Source: Cunninghamia lanceolata
Taxonomy: Eukaryota; Streptophyta; Pinopsida; Cupressales; Cupressaceae
NCBI GenBank assembly: GCA_027924645.1
Contig: BSBN01000039.1
Location: 20,806,001 to 20,870,000, forward strand
Direction of reading: 5' to 3'
DNA length: 64,000 bases
The translations under genes were made by a program, and so were the position numbers. Each line of letters opens with the position of its first letter. The stretch's first letter is position 1. Positions 36,463 to 48,045 of this stretch are shown one piece after another. The notes beneath the pieces are model-generated. The model was not told the origin of the DNA. It saw only the letters and a program-made list of their open reading frames with translations, and made no database searches.

Positions 36463-36507
36463 GGCGGGAAATGAGGCGGTGGAATTTTAAAGCATTTTTT
36501 TTGGCGC
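36463..36507. promoter_or_regulatory. E2F-like motifs in the 5' LTR
   Basis: GGCGGGAAA (36463-36471) and TTTGGCGC (36500-36507) both fit the E2F consensus TTTSSCGC or its complement, and are kept in the second LTR. TTTTTTGACGC occurs just before (36427) and after (about 36566). Confidence 0.45.
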
Positions 36508-37990
36508 CTCTAGCATTTTTCAGCCAGCGATGGTTGACCCGTGAATCTTGAGCAGTCTGAACGCATTTTTTTGACGCGTTTTGAGAGGATTTCTGGATCC
36601 GATTTTCTCCATCTTGCGCAGTCACCTGGGTTTAAATGGTTATTTTAATTTCATGCTGTTTTTATGATAAATGTGAAACTTATTGCTTGTCTTGTCTTGC
36701 AGGCTTGCAGTTGAGGAAGCAGCTGGAAAGTCAGCGCAGTGACCTCATGGAGGCAGAAGATCTGATCTCAGGAGCAAGAAGATAAAGATGAAATGCAAAA
36801 GGTCAAGGCCATTCAAGTAAAGAAGAAGGTTGCAGCTGAGGGTATTATCACAAAAGACAAACAGAAGTTATTACCCAGCTGCCGGAACTTCTCAGAAGGG
36901 GCAATATTTCGCCCAGATTTGACCACTGCTCTGAGATATTTTTGAGAACTGGTTCACCTGCATTTATTGCTGTAACTAGGGGTTTGAACCAGGGGTTCAG
37001 TTAGGTTTTTTGCTGTAGTGAGGACAATCAGAATGTCTTTATATTGTGCCTCTCTACACTGTAATACTTTACAACAGGGGCTACACACAGGGATTTTAGG
37101 ATTTTGCTAGAATTGTAGAGTCTTTCTGGGCATAGTTTAGAAGTAGAAGAAGGAGGTCGCCTGTTTGTCTGCAGTAAGGTGCGCGTGGAATGTCTGGCTG
37201 CCTTACTGTATCTGTAAAGCTTGTAAGTTCTCTGTAGTATGATCAATGAAACTAAGAGTCATTCTTACATTGTAAATCATGTATGGCTATTCGTTTCTAA
37301 TACAATAGAATCTGGAGTTCTGCATCTATCTTCTGAGTGTTCTCCTGCTCTTCTTTGTGTTTTGAAATATCTTCTTTGAGAGCTTGCAATTTTAAATGTA
37401 TGTTTGTGAAAATGCTCAGGCTTACATTTAGGGTTTTTACTGTGGATTTGATCAAACTACTGTGGTATTTACATAGTGCATAATAGAAACACTTAGATCC
37501 TTCAGTAGATTAAGTGAGGTATAGAGTAGATCTTTCTAACTTTTCCCAACCCATCTGAAATATCTAGCTGAAAACGTAGAAATCCAAAGGAAATTGTCTC
37601 AAATTTGAAGAAGCATGCATAACAGAGCTATAAGTAGACAGTTTTCATAAACAGATAAAGAAGAAAGCTGCAAAAATCTAAGAAAACCCTCTAAAACTTG
37701 CAGCCCAGTATCACTTGTATGCAAATGAACAGAATACTTGTTGAAATCTATGACCTCTTTGCATATTCTTAGTCCAGTAAACCACAAAATAAACCTAAAC
37801 TACGTAAGGCCCCTTGAACATTACAGCGTCACATTGACCAACTGAACTTGACCAACCGAACCATTGTAGACTTGGGATTAGTTGAATCACCAAATGATTC
37901 CTTCTTGTCTTTCAAGTATAGTTTCAGTTCATTTTATGTGAATTTTAACTTATTGTTATGATTGCATCAAAACAGTCATCAACAATTTTC

Positions 37991-38007
37991 TGGCACTAGA
38001 AGGAGGG
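37991..38007 (+). other. Primer binding site of the inner element
   Basis: TGGCACTAGAAGGAGGG, six bases after the LTR end; the larger element has TGGCGCTAGAAGGAGGG at 57985. The primer tRNA is not assigned. Confidence 0.8.
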
Positions 38008-38124
38008 CTTGATTTGGTTTAGGGTTAATTTTCTAAGTTCAAATGCTATATTCTGAGATATGTTAGATCTCATAAAATTTCAAAAGGCCTAAAAGGGTGA
38101 AAAGAAGGTCCCATTTTTTTTTTA

Positions 38125-39612
38125 ATGGACACATATGGGGACAGTTTTCAAGTTAATAGTCCTTTATTTCAGGGAGCTTTGAATGAACAGTTTTATTCTC
38201 AAAGTTTATCTAATTTTTGTTTGTCCAGTTGTTGCAGGATACACCGGACTATTGAACACAATGAACTTAAATGTTTAACATTCCTCACTAGGATAGATTC
38301 ATATTTGAAAGGACTAATTATTTTTTCAGATGTGTTCAGGGCTGAAAGCTGGCAGGAAAAAGAAATTTTGTAGCAACAAGCTAATACAACACTAGAAACT
38401 AATAGGTGGTTAGAAAATACAATAGAAAAATCAATTCTGGAAGGGAATGATAACAGAGCATCTTTTCTTAGGTCATATTATGGAGGGATTGATAGTAGGT
38501 CTCTACTTCCTAATACAGGAAAAGGGGAGTGCAAGTATAAGTCTTTTAAATCTTGTAGAGAGGAAACCATTTGTCAGGATAAGGTTTTTATTGTTGACCC
38601 TAATGCTTTTGGTAAAGACAGTAAAACATCTTTCCTTAAGTCATTTTATGGAAAGGAGAAATGTGGGCAAATGAAAAAATTAGAGTGCACTGAAATTGAT
38701 GAGATCCCTACTATAAAAACTAGTGAAGTCATAGAGGAGAAAGTAAACCCCAATCCCATGACTGATTTCTCTGAATTGAATGACCAAGTTCTGGATTGTT
38801 GCAGGTTAATAGAAGCAGACTCCACACTGGATGATAAATGTGAGTCAGTTGATGACCAATTCTTAAAAATTGAAAATACAGAAGATCATGGAGCTGCTGT
38901 GCATAATCAGACATCGCCCCAGCACCATGTTGAAAGTAAAACAGGGGAGTATTCCTATCAATCAAAAGATGTCGTCCCACCTTTACTCTCAAGTGATTTA
39001 GAAATGATTAATTTCTGTATGTCAGATTATGATGATGGAGATACTTACTTAAGTGCTGATGTGCAGGAAACTAATGAGAACATTGAGAAGTTTGCTAAAT
39101 TTGAGGATAAACTGAACATCCAGAATGAAGAAACAAAGCTGGATGAAGATGAAGAAATGATACATCTAGAGTCATTCTTCTTTCAACTTGAAGAAGGACT
39201 AGACATAGAGCTGGGCAATGAAAATGCAGAGCTAAATGAAGAGCCAGCTATCAATGAACAAGTGTGTTCCACAGAGCTAAAGGCACATCAGGTTGTCTCT
39301 TTCCTTTCCTTAGTAAACAATGATAAATGCTATTTTGATTATGGAAATTTAAGAGATAGGACATGCTTATGGATTAATCATAACCTTGATGAGCAGCCTC
39401 AGTTACTAGTTAAGAGCTATTCTGATAAACACAATGAATCTAGAATATCAGAATTTTTTTCAGAATTCAAAGATAAATCTGCTATGATGAGGACCATAAC
39501 TAGTACCCTGTTACTCCTGCACAACCTAAAGAAATATGCAAGTAGGGGTGTTCTTGGGTCTATTTCCTGGGTTTCTAAATTGCCTCGTAGAGGCTTGTAT
39601 ATAGTTTGGTAG
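38125..39612 (+). CDS. Element-specific ORF of unknown function, one in-frame TAG
   Basis: From the ATG at 38125 a single frame runs to the TAG at 39610-39612, interrupted only by TAG at 38371-38373; about 495 codons in all. The product is acidic and Glu/Asp/Asn-rich, with no recognised domain. A degenerate internal repeat is visible: ASFLRSYYGG, then about 50 residues later TSFLKSFYGK. The C-terminus is different, basic and aromatic (WVSKLPRRGLYIVW). The interrupting codon follows EIL and precedes QQA and would be CAG before one C-to-T change. As the only ORF in a recent, mobile-looking element it is probably conserved for a reason, but no role can be named. Confidence 0.6.
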
Positions 39613-40578
39613 GGTAGTTGTTTTTGTTTTTGTGTTCTTCTTTTGCTGTTTTCTTTTTTAGGTTGGTTGTTTGTATAGCTTGTCTTCTTTTTGTTTCTTT
39701 CTGTTTGTACAGTTTTTTCTTTTGCTGTGTTGTTTGTACAGCCTGTTTGTTTGGTTTGTTTGTTGTCTCCTCAGCAGGGATCTTTATTTTACTGTAGAGT
39801 ATTAAGGAGTAGAACTAGCAACCATTCAAAATAGTATATAATTTAGGATATTCAGGTTAACCATTTGCAATTTACACATAACTTGTCACTGTCATGAATG
39901 TAGAGAGTTGTTCATCTTCTGAAGTCTCGTATTCAATAAATGTGATTGAGAATTCGAAGCAGGTTTCTCACGATGACACACCTAAAATCCTTGGGTTTGT
40001 TGAACCTACCAGTGTAGATATTAGGTGAAAAATCAGAGGTCACCCTTGCTACCATTACAATTCTCAGCTTAATTTCAGCAAGTGCCCACTCCTTGCATCA
40101 TGAAGTTACAAATTGCTATATCTTATGAAATCTTTCAAAATTAGAAAACAAATAAATAAATAAATAAATGAATAAAGTGGATTATACTGAAAATCTAGAT
40201 TAAGCCATCTAAGTAACTCTACCGGGGCTATGGACGCTCGCTGGCAGTGGGGCTCTACTTAGGAGAATTGTAACGATAACCTTGCCGGGGCTATAGACGC
40301 TCGCTGGCAGCAAGGCTCTATCCGGTCGGCTATGAGGGAATATCCTCACCTACGTAGGCTAATGTCAGTCACTGGTTTGTTCAACCGATCTTCAAGATGA
40401 GGATAATTAATCACATGCACACAACTAAACTGAAAATGGAAATTCATGCATCTTTATTGAACACTTTGAGTCTCAAGCTGAATAGTAATTTGCAGGAAAG
40501 ATAGTTGGAAGTTATGAGTTCATTTCACCTAGTTTCCTTGAACACTCTGAATTTAATTGTTTTGTTTTGGTTGCTAGT
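39613..40578 (+). other. 3' untranslated part of the inner element
   Basis: T-rich at first (39620-39770), then mixed. Contains a 37-bp segment twice (40221-40257 and 40284-40320: CCGGGGCTAT(G/A)GACGC then TCGCTGGCAG) and an (AAAT)n run near 40147-40175. The purine tract expected immediately before the 3' LTR is missing; the nearest purine-rich piece (GCAGGAAAGATAGTTGGAAG) ends about 67 bp upstream of the LTR. Confidence 0.6.
40221..40320. repeat. GC-rich 37-bp direct duplication
   Basis: Two copies 63 bp apart (start to start), differing at a handful of positions, in the 3' part of the inner element. Confidence 0.85.
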
Positions 40579-43500
40579 TGTTGTGATGTTCACAACACGC
40601 CCCATTATGCTCCTTAGCAAAATGGGGACCCCTGCTGATGTCTTACTTTTTGCTTCTGCTTGTGTTTTTTCTGCTTCCTGGCGGTCTGGTAAAAATGAAG
40701 GTCAGGTGCATCATCATCATGATATATGATGAGGTAGGTCATCATCATGAGGTCTGTTTGTCAAAGTTCATATTTTGTTTCTGTGACCTCATATTTTAAA
40801 AGAGCTTGAAATTCCATGCAGGTTTGCCTTTTACTTCACTTAAAAATTCGTCCATATGTGGAAGTTATGCACGGTCAAAGTCTTGGTCAAAGCTGATATT
40901 CGCAGGAGGATCATCATATTTTTATATCCTAAGTCATGTTGACAGGATCATCATGATCTTGGTCTATCACCCGCTAAAAATCATGCAGTCGCAATATCCG
41001 GACGTCAATTTTAGGTGGTAGTTCCCTTTACCCGTCAAATGGCCTCAGGCGCATCATCAGCATCATGATTTTCTTAGGAGCGTCATATTTTATAAACTTG
41101 GTTTTGCTGTATGAGGACATCATCATCATATTTGAAACGCACCCCCCCGACAATATCCTGAGGTTCAAATATCATGATGACATCGGCTTTAAGTCAAGGT
41201 AAGTTCCCCGTCGAAGTGGTCTTTTGTATCGCAAGCATCATCATGATAATTCAACATTACCTGATCTTATATTATCATGCTGATCACCCAGACTTAGAAA
41301 AATCCACCTTCGGCATATTTGCGTGCGCGTGTTATAATCCTATCGCAAGGTCATCATCATGATATTTGCTGAACTTCGAATTATGATGATGACGACTCCA
41401 TATCATCTTGATCTTTCACGAGTCATTTGCTGAAATTCGCTAAGTAATGGAAGCATCATCATCATAATTCGATTAAGAGGATCATCATCTTCATATCCTC
41501 CTGATCTCCGGTTAGCGAATATCATGATGATCACCCTATCTATTTAGAGGGGGTCGATATTGCATTTCTCAACAGCATGATCATATTTCACAATATCACC
41601 CTAGCGCAAATATCATGATGACCAACTCATCCTTGTGCTCCGAAAACCAAATATGATGATGACGTCATCATCATATTTTTATCCTGTCATATTGTCAAGA
41701 TCATCATGATCTTGTTTGTACGCCCGATATTTCGCCAAGTCCTCCTGCCGATGAAATACAACCTTTTTGCAAGTATCCTGATGATCATCATCATCACATT
41801 TTCCCTTCGGCAGGATTTTTCCCAAACATGATCCGGTTGGCGAAATATGATGATGATGTCATGTTTTAAGTTTAACAAAGGCCCCGGATATCATGATGAC
41901 GTCATCCCGATCTGATAAACGAAGAAGCTAATATCCTGATGATCATCATCATCATTTTTTCTTTCAACAAGATATTTTCCAAAACACGATCAGGTTCACG
42001 AAATATGATGATGACGTCTTATTCCAAGTTCGACAAAAGCCCCAAATTCGATGATGATCATCATCATCCTGATCTTTCGAGAGGGTTACCTTGGCCGCGA
42101 AAGGGTCATATTCACTTCATCATCCTGATCATGCTCCTTAGGTGACCCGATATCACAAATATCCCCCTGATCTTAACCGAACATGATGATGACGTCATCC
42201 TTAGCATTTCAATGAAGCCCGAATATCATGATGACGTCACCATCATCTTCCTTTCCTCGGCAGCATGATTATTTTCATATCCTCCTATTCTTCTTCAACA
42301 TGATGATGATGATGATGTTGTTCTTTTCTCCAATATGCAGAAGCGAAATATCATGATGATGAAGTATGTCGGCTAACATGTTTTTTTTGACGCACCGACA
42401 GGGATAGTCATGCCGATGGGCGGGAAATGAGGCGGTGGAATTTTAAAGCATTTTTTTTGGCGCCTCTGGCATTTTTCGGCCAGCGATGGTTGACCCGTGA
42501 ATCTTGAGCAGTCTGAACGCATTTTTTTGACGCGTTTTGAGAGGATTTCTGGATCCGATTTTCTCCATCTTGCGCAGTCACCTGGGTTTAAACGGTTATT
42601 TTAATTTCATGCTATTTTTATGATAAATGTGAAACTTATTGCTTGTCTTGTCTTGCAGGCTTGCAGTTGAGGAAGCAGCTGGAAAGTCAGCGCAGTGACC
42701 TCATGGAGGCAGAAGATCTGATCTCAGGAGCAAGAAGATAAAGATGAAATGCAAAAGGTCAAGGCCATTCAAGTAAAGAAGAAGGTTGCAGCTGAGGGTA
42801 TTATCACAAAAGACAAACAGAAGTTATTACCCAGCTGCCGGAACTTCTCAGAAGGGGCAATATTTCGCCCAGATTTGACCACTGCTCTGAGATATTTTTG
42901 AGAACTGGTTCACCTGCATTTATTGCTGTAACTAGGGGTTTGAACCAGGGGTTCAGTTAGGTTTTTTGCTGTAGTGAGGACAATCAGAATGTCTTTATAT
43001 TGTGCCTCTCTACACTGTAATACTTTACAACAGGGGCTACACACAGGGATTTTAGGATTTTGCCAGAATTGTAGAGTCTTTCTGGGCATAGTTTAGAAGT
43101 AGAAGAAGGAGGTCGCCTGTTTGTCTGCAGTAAGGTGTGCGTGGAATGTCTGGCTGCCTTACTGTATCTGTAAATCTTGTAAGTTCTCTGTAGTATGATC
43201 AATGAAACTAAGAGTCATTCTTACATTGTAAATCATGTATGGCTATTCGTTTCTAATACAATAGAATCTGGAGTTCTGCATCTATCTTCTAAGTGTTCTC
43301 CTGCTCTTCTTTGTGTTTTGAAATATCTTCTTTGAGAGCTTGCAATTTTAAATGTATGTTTGTGAAAATGCTCAGGACTTACATTTAGGGTTTTTACTGT
43401 GGATTTGATCAAACTACTGTGGTATTTACATAGTGCATAACAGAAACACTTAGATCCTTCGGTAGATTAAGTGAGGTATAGAGTAGATCTTTCTAACTTT

Positions 43501-43941
43501 TCCCAACCCATCTGAAATATCTAGCTGAAAACGTAGAAATCCAAAGGAAATTGTCTCAAATTTGAAGAAGCATGCATAACAGAGCTATAAGTAGACAGTT
43601 TTCATAAACAGATAAAGAAGAAAGCTGTAAAAATCCAAGAAAACCCTCTAAAACTTGCAGCCCAGTATCACTTGTATGCAAATGAACAGAATACTTGTTG
43701 AAATCTATGACCTCTTTGCATATTCTTAGTCCAGTAAACCACAAAATAAACCTAAACTACGTAAGGCCCCTTGAACATTACAGCTTCACATTGACCAACT
43801 GAACTTGACCAACCGAACCATTGTAGACTTGGGATTAGTTGAATCACCAAATGATTCCTTCTTGTCTTTCAAGTATAGTTTCAGTTCATTTTATGTGAAT
43901 TTTAACTTATTGTTATGATTGCATCAAAACAGTCATCAACA
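40579..43941 (+). mobile_element. 3' LTR of the inner element (3363 bp)
   Basis: Near-identical to 34623-37984. TGACGTCA palindromes at 41660, 41897, 42190 and 42232. Relative to the 5' LTR, one site has been lost (TGATGTCA at about 41853) and one kept that the 5' LTR lost (42232 versus TGATGTCA at about 36277); both differences are C/T at a CpG. Confidence 0.92.
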
Positions 43942-43946
43942 GGATC
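43942..43946 (+). repeat. Target-site duplication, right copy (GGATC)
   Basis: GGATC directly after the CAACA end of the LTR; equals 34618-34622. Confidence 0.92.
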
Positions 43947-45041
43947 CAAGTTATTGGTTTGATCATCTATGTGCACTTGGGAGGAAATTGTCTCATCAAG
44001 GGAAGTTGTTGGATCATGGATAGGAGTAATGGGGGTTTCCTGCTCATGGATGGGTATGGGATCAAGTTGTTCGTGGATATCTTCTTCATAGGGAATATCT
44101 TGATCATAGAAAAGATATAGATTATGGATGGGTTGGAAATGGATCTCTTGCTCATGTATAGGTATAGGATCAAGTTGCTCATGGATAGCTTCTTCATTAA
44201 AGGTAGAATCTTGATCATAGAAAAGGTATAGATTATGAATAGGTTGCATTAAAATGATTTGATCTTGACTTGGACTAGGACTTAATATTTCCTCATGTTT
44301 AGGATTAGACTCTTGACATACCTCTTGGGTTGCTTGAATGGAAGTGGATAGCTCTTGGATAGGCTTGACATGTTCTTGAGGGTTATTGACATGAAGGTAC
44401 AATAGCTCTTGACTTGGGTTTATGGTAGGAGGTTCTTTGATAAGCTCAAGGGGTTGAGGATCACATGAAGGGATTGTAGGATTTGACATGTTATTGCAAG
44501 CATTTTTTGTAAGGTCAAGAACCAGATTTTGGGGACATGGTTGACTCTCTGCTGGTAGTCCTTGGATCACATCCTTCGTAGATGTAGGAGTACATGGATG
44601 AGGTGATGGATGAGTGGATTTTGGAATTCTCCATAGATTTTCTTGTGTTGTATATCTTTCCCAAAAATCATCCAAGAATTTTTTGTTTGTCGGTTTAGAC
44701 GATGGGGAACTTAAGGTCGGTGTTGGTGTAGAACTGGTATGTTTTGGAATATGTGTCTTAGAAGATGGTGAAGGAGGTCTAGTAGACAGGGTGGTATATG
44801 ATTTCCAAATTGAGGTGGTTCTTGCCTTGTCAATAGTATCATTAAGACGAGAAAAGAAGGTATGAGTTTGGTGCAAGGTGTAGCTAGTACTAGTACATTT
44901 AGCTTGCAAGATTGCCATTTCTTGTTGTAAGACTTGGATTTGTTGAGAAATTACTATACAATCTTGGGGTGAGGGACCTAAGTTTACTTGCAATTATAGA
45001 TATTGGAGCGTTTGAGCAATATATTCTAATTGGTTTGCCAT
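43947..45041 (-). CDS. 5' part of the pol-less element's ORF
   Basis: On the minus strand an ATG at 45041 opens MANQLEYIAQTLQYL, then one in-frame TAA (44994-44996), then an open frame to the insertion point. The N-terminus (about 60 residues) looks helical, with heptad-like Gln/Leu/Ile spacing. A Ser/Thr/Pro-rich zone follows, then a tandem repeat of about 31 residues (IHNLYLFYDQD ... IHEQLDPIPIHEQE, twice). The frame passes in phase into 34622-33954 once the inner element and one GGATC are removed, giving roughly 590 codons. No gag, zinc knuckle or enzyme motif is seen. The last dozen residues of the open frame as it stands come from the inner LTR. Confidence 0.65.
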
Positions 45042-46762
45042 ATCTACAGAAATTGACACAAGACTAGAAAATCTTAGTGTGATAGATGCACAGTTACAAA
45101 TGCATGGAAATAGAGGATAAAAGTGCAACAGGTCAAATCATGTGTAGATCTAGCAAAGTTTGTTTTTGTAGAGTTTTTTAGCACATTTTTCAAAAAAAAA
45201 TTATTTTTGGGTGAAAACTTGGTCTTTTCTTGAATTTGATGTTTAATTTATGGCAAAAGACACAACAAACACAGAAGTTTTCATTTTTATCTTTTGTTAT
45301 TTTTTTGTGTTTTTGGACTTTTTGACATGAAAACAAGTACACCCTAGGCTGGATAGGACAGTATTTGTTGAATCCTCTAGCTGTGCATATTCAAAGTGTG
45401 TAGCTCTAGGATTTGGTAGCATCGACTCCCCTCCATGGCACTCACTTCTCATGCATACTAGATCTAGGTTTCCTTAGGCTCATACCCCCACCAAACCTTA
45501 GGATTGTCCCTGCTACATCTACTAAGAGTCACATGAATCGAGGCTGCTTCAAGAGCTCTGCCCTTTGTGTCAACAAATAGGGGTTTTTGGTATACTAAAC
45601 AATTGGTTCGTAGTCAAGGCAACCGTTTGAGTGGTTACAAGTGCGGTGGCACTACTCTCTATTATGGAGTCTCCCAACCTCTAAGGGTTTCACCTTAGAG
45701 GGTTTTGGGGGAGGTTGGTCGTCAGTGTAACACAACAGCACTCGTTGCAGGAGGTTTTCACCTCAAGCACAATTTATTTTAAGTGGATTGGTAGGGCTTG
45801 GCTTTAGCCTATTACCGCTCAGGGTCATTCCCACTTGGACAGGCGTGCATCCAAGGGTAGGCCCCTCTAAAGGTTATACAGATGGAATAACAAGTCTAGT
45901 GTTCTAGTCACCCAGTAAAGGGGAGAACATAGGCCTATTGTCATTCAGCAAACATAGAGGACAGTGATTAATCCAATCCTAGTTAAAAGGAAAACAACTA
46001 AATGGGCTATCTACTTGTGCACTCACGCATTTGTTAACTTTGAAGTGGTTAAAATGATAGCAATGTTCATTTTCCCTTTTGTAAGATAGCAATGATCTAA
46101 CTAGGAAAAGAAATCAACCATGCAAAGATAGAAATGGTTCAATTACTCTCCCTCCTAGTTAAAGACTATGTGGAATTTGCATGCATGCATCTTTTTTGTT
46201 ACTTTTTCCCCTAATTAATCTAAATGAACTAATCAATGCAACTAAATGATCTAATCTAGCTTCTAATCCTGCAAGACAAATGTTATCTCAAACATAAAAA
46301 ACTAGATGGAACCCTAAAAACAAGTGCAGAATAGAAGTGCCACTATGCAGCTTGAATGCGCAGAAATAGAGCTTACATGCGCCATTTTACAGATGCGCTA
46401 AGAGAGGTGTCAAAAGTGCTATAATAGGAGACATAAGTGCTATTTTAACAAATGCACCATTATATAGTATGAAAGTGCAATAAACCAGGGTAGATGCGCT
46501 GAAGTTACGCAGGCATCGGAACATGGAGTATAAGCACCAAAATAGAGTATGTATGCACCATATCTGTAAAAGCACTAGAACAGAAGGGAAAAGCACCGGT
46601 TCAGAGATTGAATGTGCTAGACTTCTGCATGAGTGGGATAGGAGGTATATGTGTCACGGGATTACTTAGATGCACTGAATCAACCTGTCAAAAGTCTATA
46701 CAAAACCTGTACGGAAGCTGCATCTCAAAAACTCAGATTTTTGATTAGATAAAGGGGCAATA
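45042..46762 (-). other. 5' leader of the pol-less element
   Basis: 1.7 kb between PBS and ORF. A segment at about 46320-46680 is a degenerate series of GTGC/TGCGC words spaced about 20-30 bp (for example AAGTGCTA, ATGCGCTA, AAGCACC). No ORF with recognisable content. Confidence 0.5.
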
Positions 46763-46780
46763 GCCCCACGGTGGGCGCCA
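46763..46780 (-). other. Primer binding site of the pol-less element
   Basis: Minus strand TGGCGCCCACCGTGGGGC, three bases after the end of the 5' LTR. Position and TGG start fit a PBS; the matching tRNA is not assigned. Confidence 0.75.
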
Positions 46781-46783
46781 AAA

Positions 46784-47790
46784 TGTGATGGGTGAAATGT
46801 GGATTAATCCATAATAATAACAAACCTAGAATACATCAATGAAATATGAAGATAAAAGGTTTTAAAATAAGAACAAGATGATACTTACAACCTTTACCTT
46901 ACACCTTCCATTGTTAACCTATCTGTTCTTGATCTTGATAATAATGAAGCCCTCAGAAGCGTATGCTCCCTTGCTTGTTGAAGATGACAAGAATAGAATG
47001 GCTATGATACTTGATGTGTTGAAGATGAGCTTCAACAGAATATTGATGAATGATAAGTGATATGTGAAGTAATGGTGGTAGTGGTGCCAAAGGTGCGCTA
47101 ATGTTTCTGTAGCATAAGTTTGCTCAAACGATCGATCCTTTGAATGAAGAAGAGGGTTGTATTTATAGAGTTGTGTGGGAGAAGATCAATGGTTGAGAAG
47201 AAATAAGAAGATCAACGGAGGAGAATGGTTGAGGAACGTGCAACCAATAGAAGAAAGACATGTGTCATTCAAAAAGAAGCTATGTTGAGTTAACTGCTTT
47301 GTTGATGAGGATGACTTTTTATTTTCTTAAATTAGAATTTATTTTTCTAATTTAAGAGCAAAGTTGCTTTAAAACTGCTTTAACTCAGCTTTTGCTTTTG
47401 CATGACACGAGGAGTTTATTTTTAGAAGATAAGAAGGATTTTTGAAGATAAGAAAGCATAATTAAATAAATAGATTTATTTAATTATTTGTAGGTAATTT
47501 GGAGGAATAAATAAAATATTTAATATATTTTATTTTTGGAGATTTTGCATTAAATTTAGAAGAATGGAAGATTTTAATTAAATAATTAAAATTATTTAAT
47601 TATTTAGAGCAATGAAGTTGGAGTAGATGAATTTAATTAATTAAATAAATGTAATTTATTTAATTAAATGAGAGGAGATGAATCAAATAAATAAATAAAT
47701 TTATTTATTTATTAATAGAGGAATGTGAAGATGAAATGAATATTTAAAATATTTATTTAAGTAGAGTCATGTCATTTTTAGTTGTATACA
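46784..47790 (-). mobile_element. 5' LTR of the pol-less element (1007 bp)
   Basis: Matches the 3' LTR at 29827-30829. TATA box on the minus strand at 47160-47167. AT-only palindromes at about 47455-47765. Confidence 0.92.
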
Positions 47791-48045
47791 CTTGGAATTA
47801 AAAAATTATGAAAAATTGCCTATTTTTGTTATATTTTCATTAGGGTTTGACCTTGAGTGGCACTAAAAGCGTGTTGTAACAGATATTTTGGCACTAAGTG
47901 TCTATTATTACTGATGTAATTTTATTTTCATTATCATTTTCCTCACAACACCCTTTGTCATGCTCTTTTGCATTGAGATTTGGTAAAAATTGCATATTTT
48001 AGCATATTTTCACTATATTTTGACTTGTTGTCATCCTAGATTTAC
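47791..48045 (+). repeat. Target-site duplication and continuation of the about 175-bp tandem repeat
   Basis: CTTGG (47791-47795) is the right target duplication. 47796-47845 completes tandem unit 2 and 47846-48017 is unit 3, starting TTTGACC. The gag ATG follows at 48046. Confidence 0.7.

Larger units (their letters stand above)
34623..37984 (+). mobile_element. 5' LTR of the inner element (3362 bp)
   Basis: Begins with the hairpin TGTTGTGATGTTCACAACA. A region of about 1.65 kb (34760-36420) is full of ATCATGATGATG words and contains four perfect TGACGTCA palindromes (35704, 35898, 35941, 36234). E2F-like GGCGGGAAA (36463) and TTTGGCGC (36500) follow. A pyrimidine-rich TTGTCTTGCAG at 36699-36709 resembles a 3' splice site, at the same relative place as the intron end in the 51171 LTR. 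No long ORF follows it here; the ORF present in the larger LTR is absent. Confidence 0.9.
34623..43941 (+). mobile_element. Non-autonomous LTR retrotransposon with giant LTRs, nested
   Basis: Two LTRs (34623-37984, 3362 bp; 40579-43941, 3363 bp) flank only 2594 bp of interior, and the whole is bordered by GGATC duplications. LTR ends are TGTTG...CAACA. By eye, about 35 substitutions and one indel separate the LTRs, mostly C/T and G/A, so identity is near 99% and the insertion is recent. The interior has a PBS (37991) and one ORF with a single TAG. There is no gag, protease, RT or integrase. LTR start, LTR end and PBS context are homologous to those of the larger element at 51171, the likely source of proteins in trans. 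Confidence 0.92.
29827..47790 (-). mobile_element. Pol-less LTR retrotransposon (LARD-like), minus strand, itself split by a younger element
   Basis: LTRs lie at 29827-30829 (3' LTR) and 46784-47790 (5' LTR), with target-site duplication CTTGG at 29822-29826 and 47791-47795. A purine tract (minus strand AAAGAGGGGCAAAA) abuts the 3' LTR, and a PBS lies next to the 5' LTR. After removing the inner element (34623-43941 plus one GGATC), the interior is about 6.6 kb. It holds a leader, one long ORF with a G-patch motif, and a 3.1-kb non-coding tail. No protease, RT, RNase H or integrase is present, so it must rely on another element. By eye the LTRs differ by a few per cent. Confidence 0.9.
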
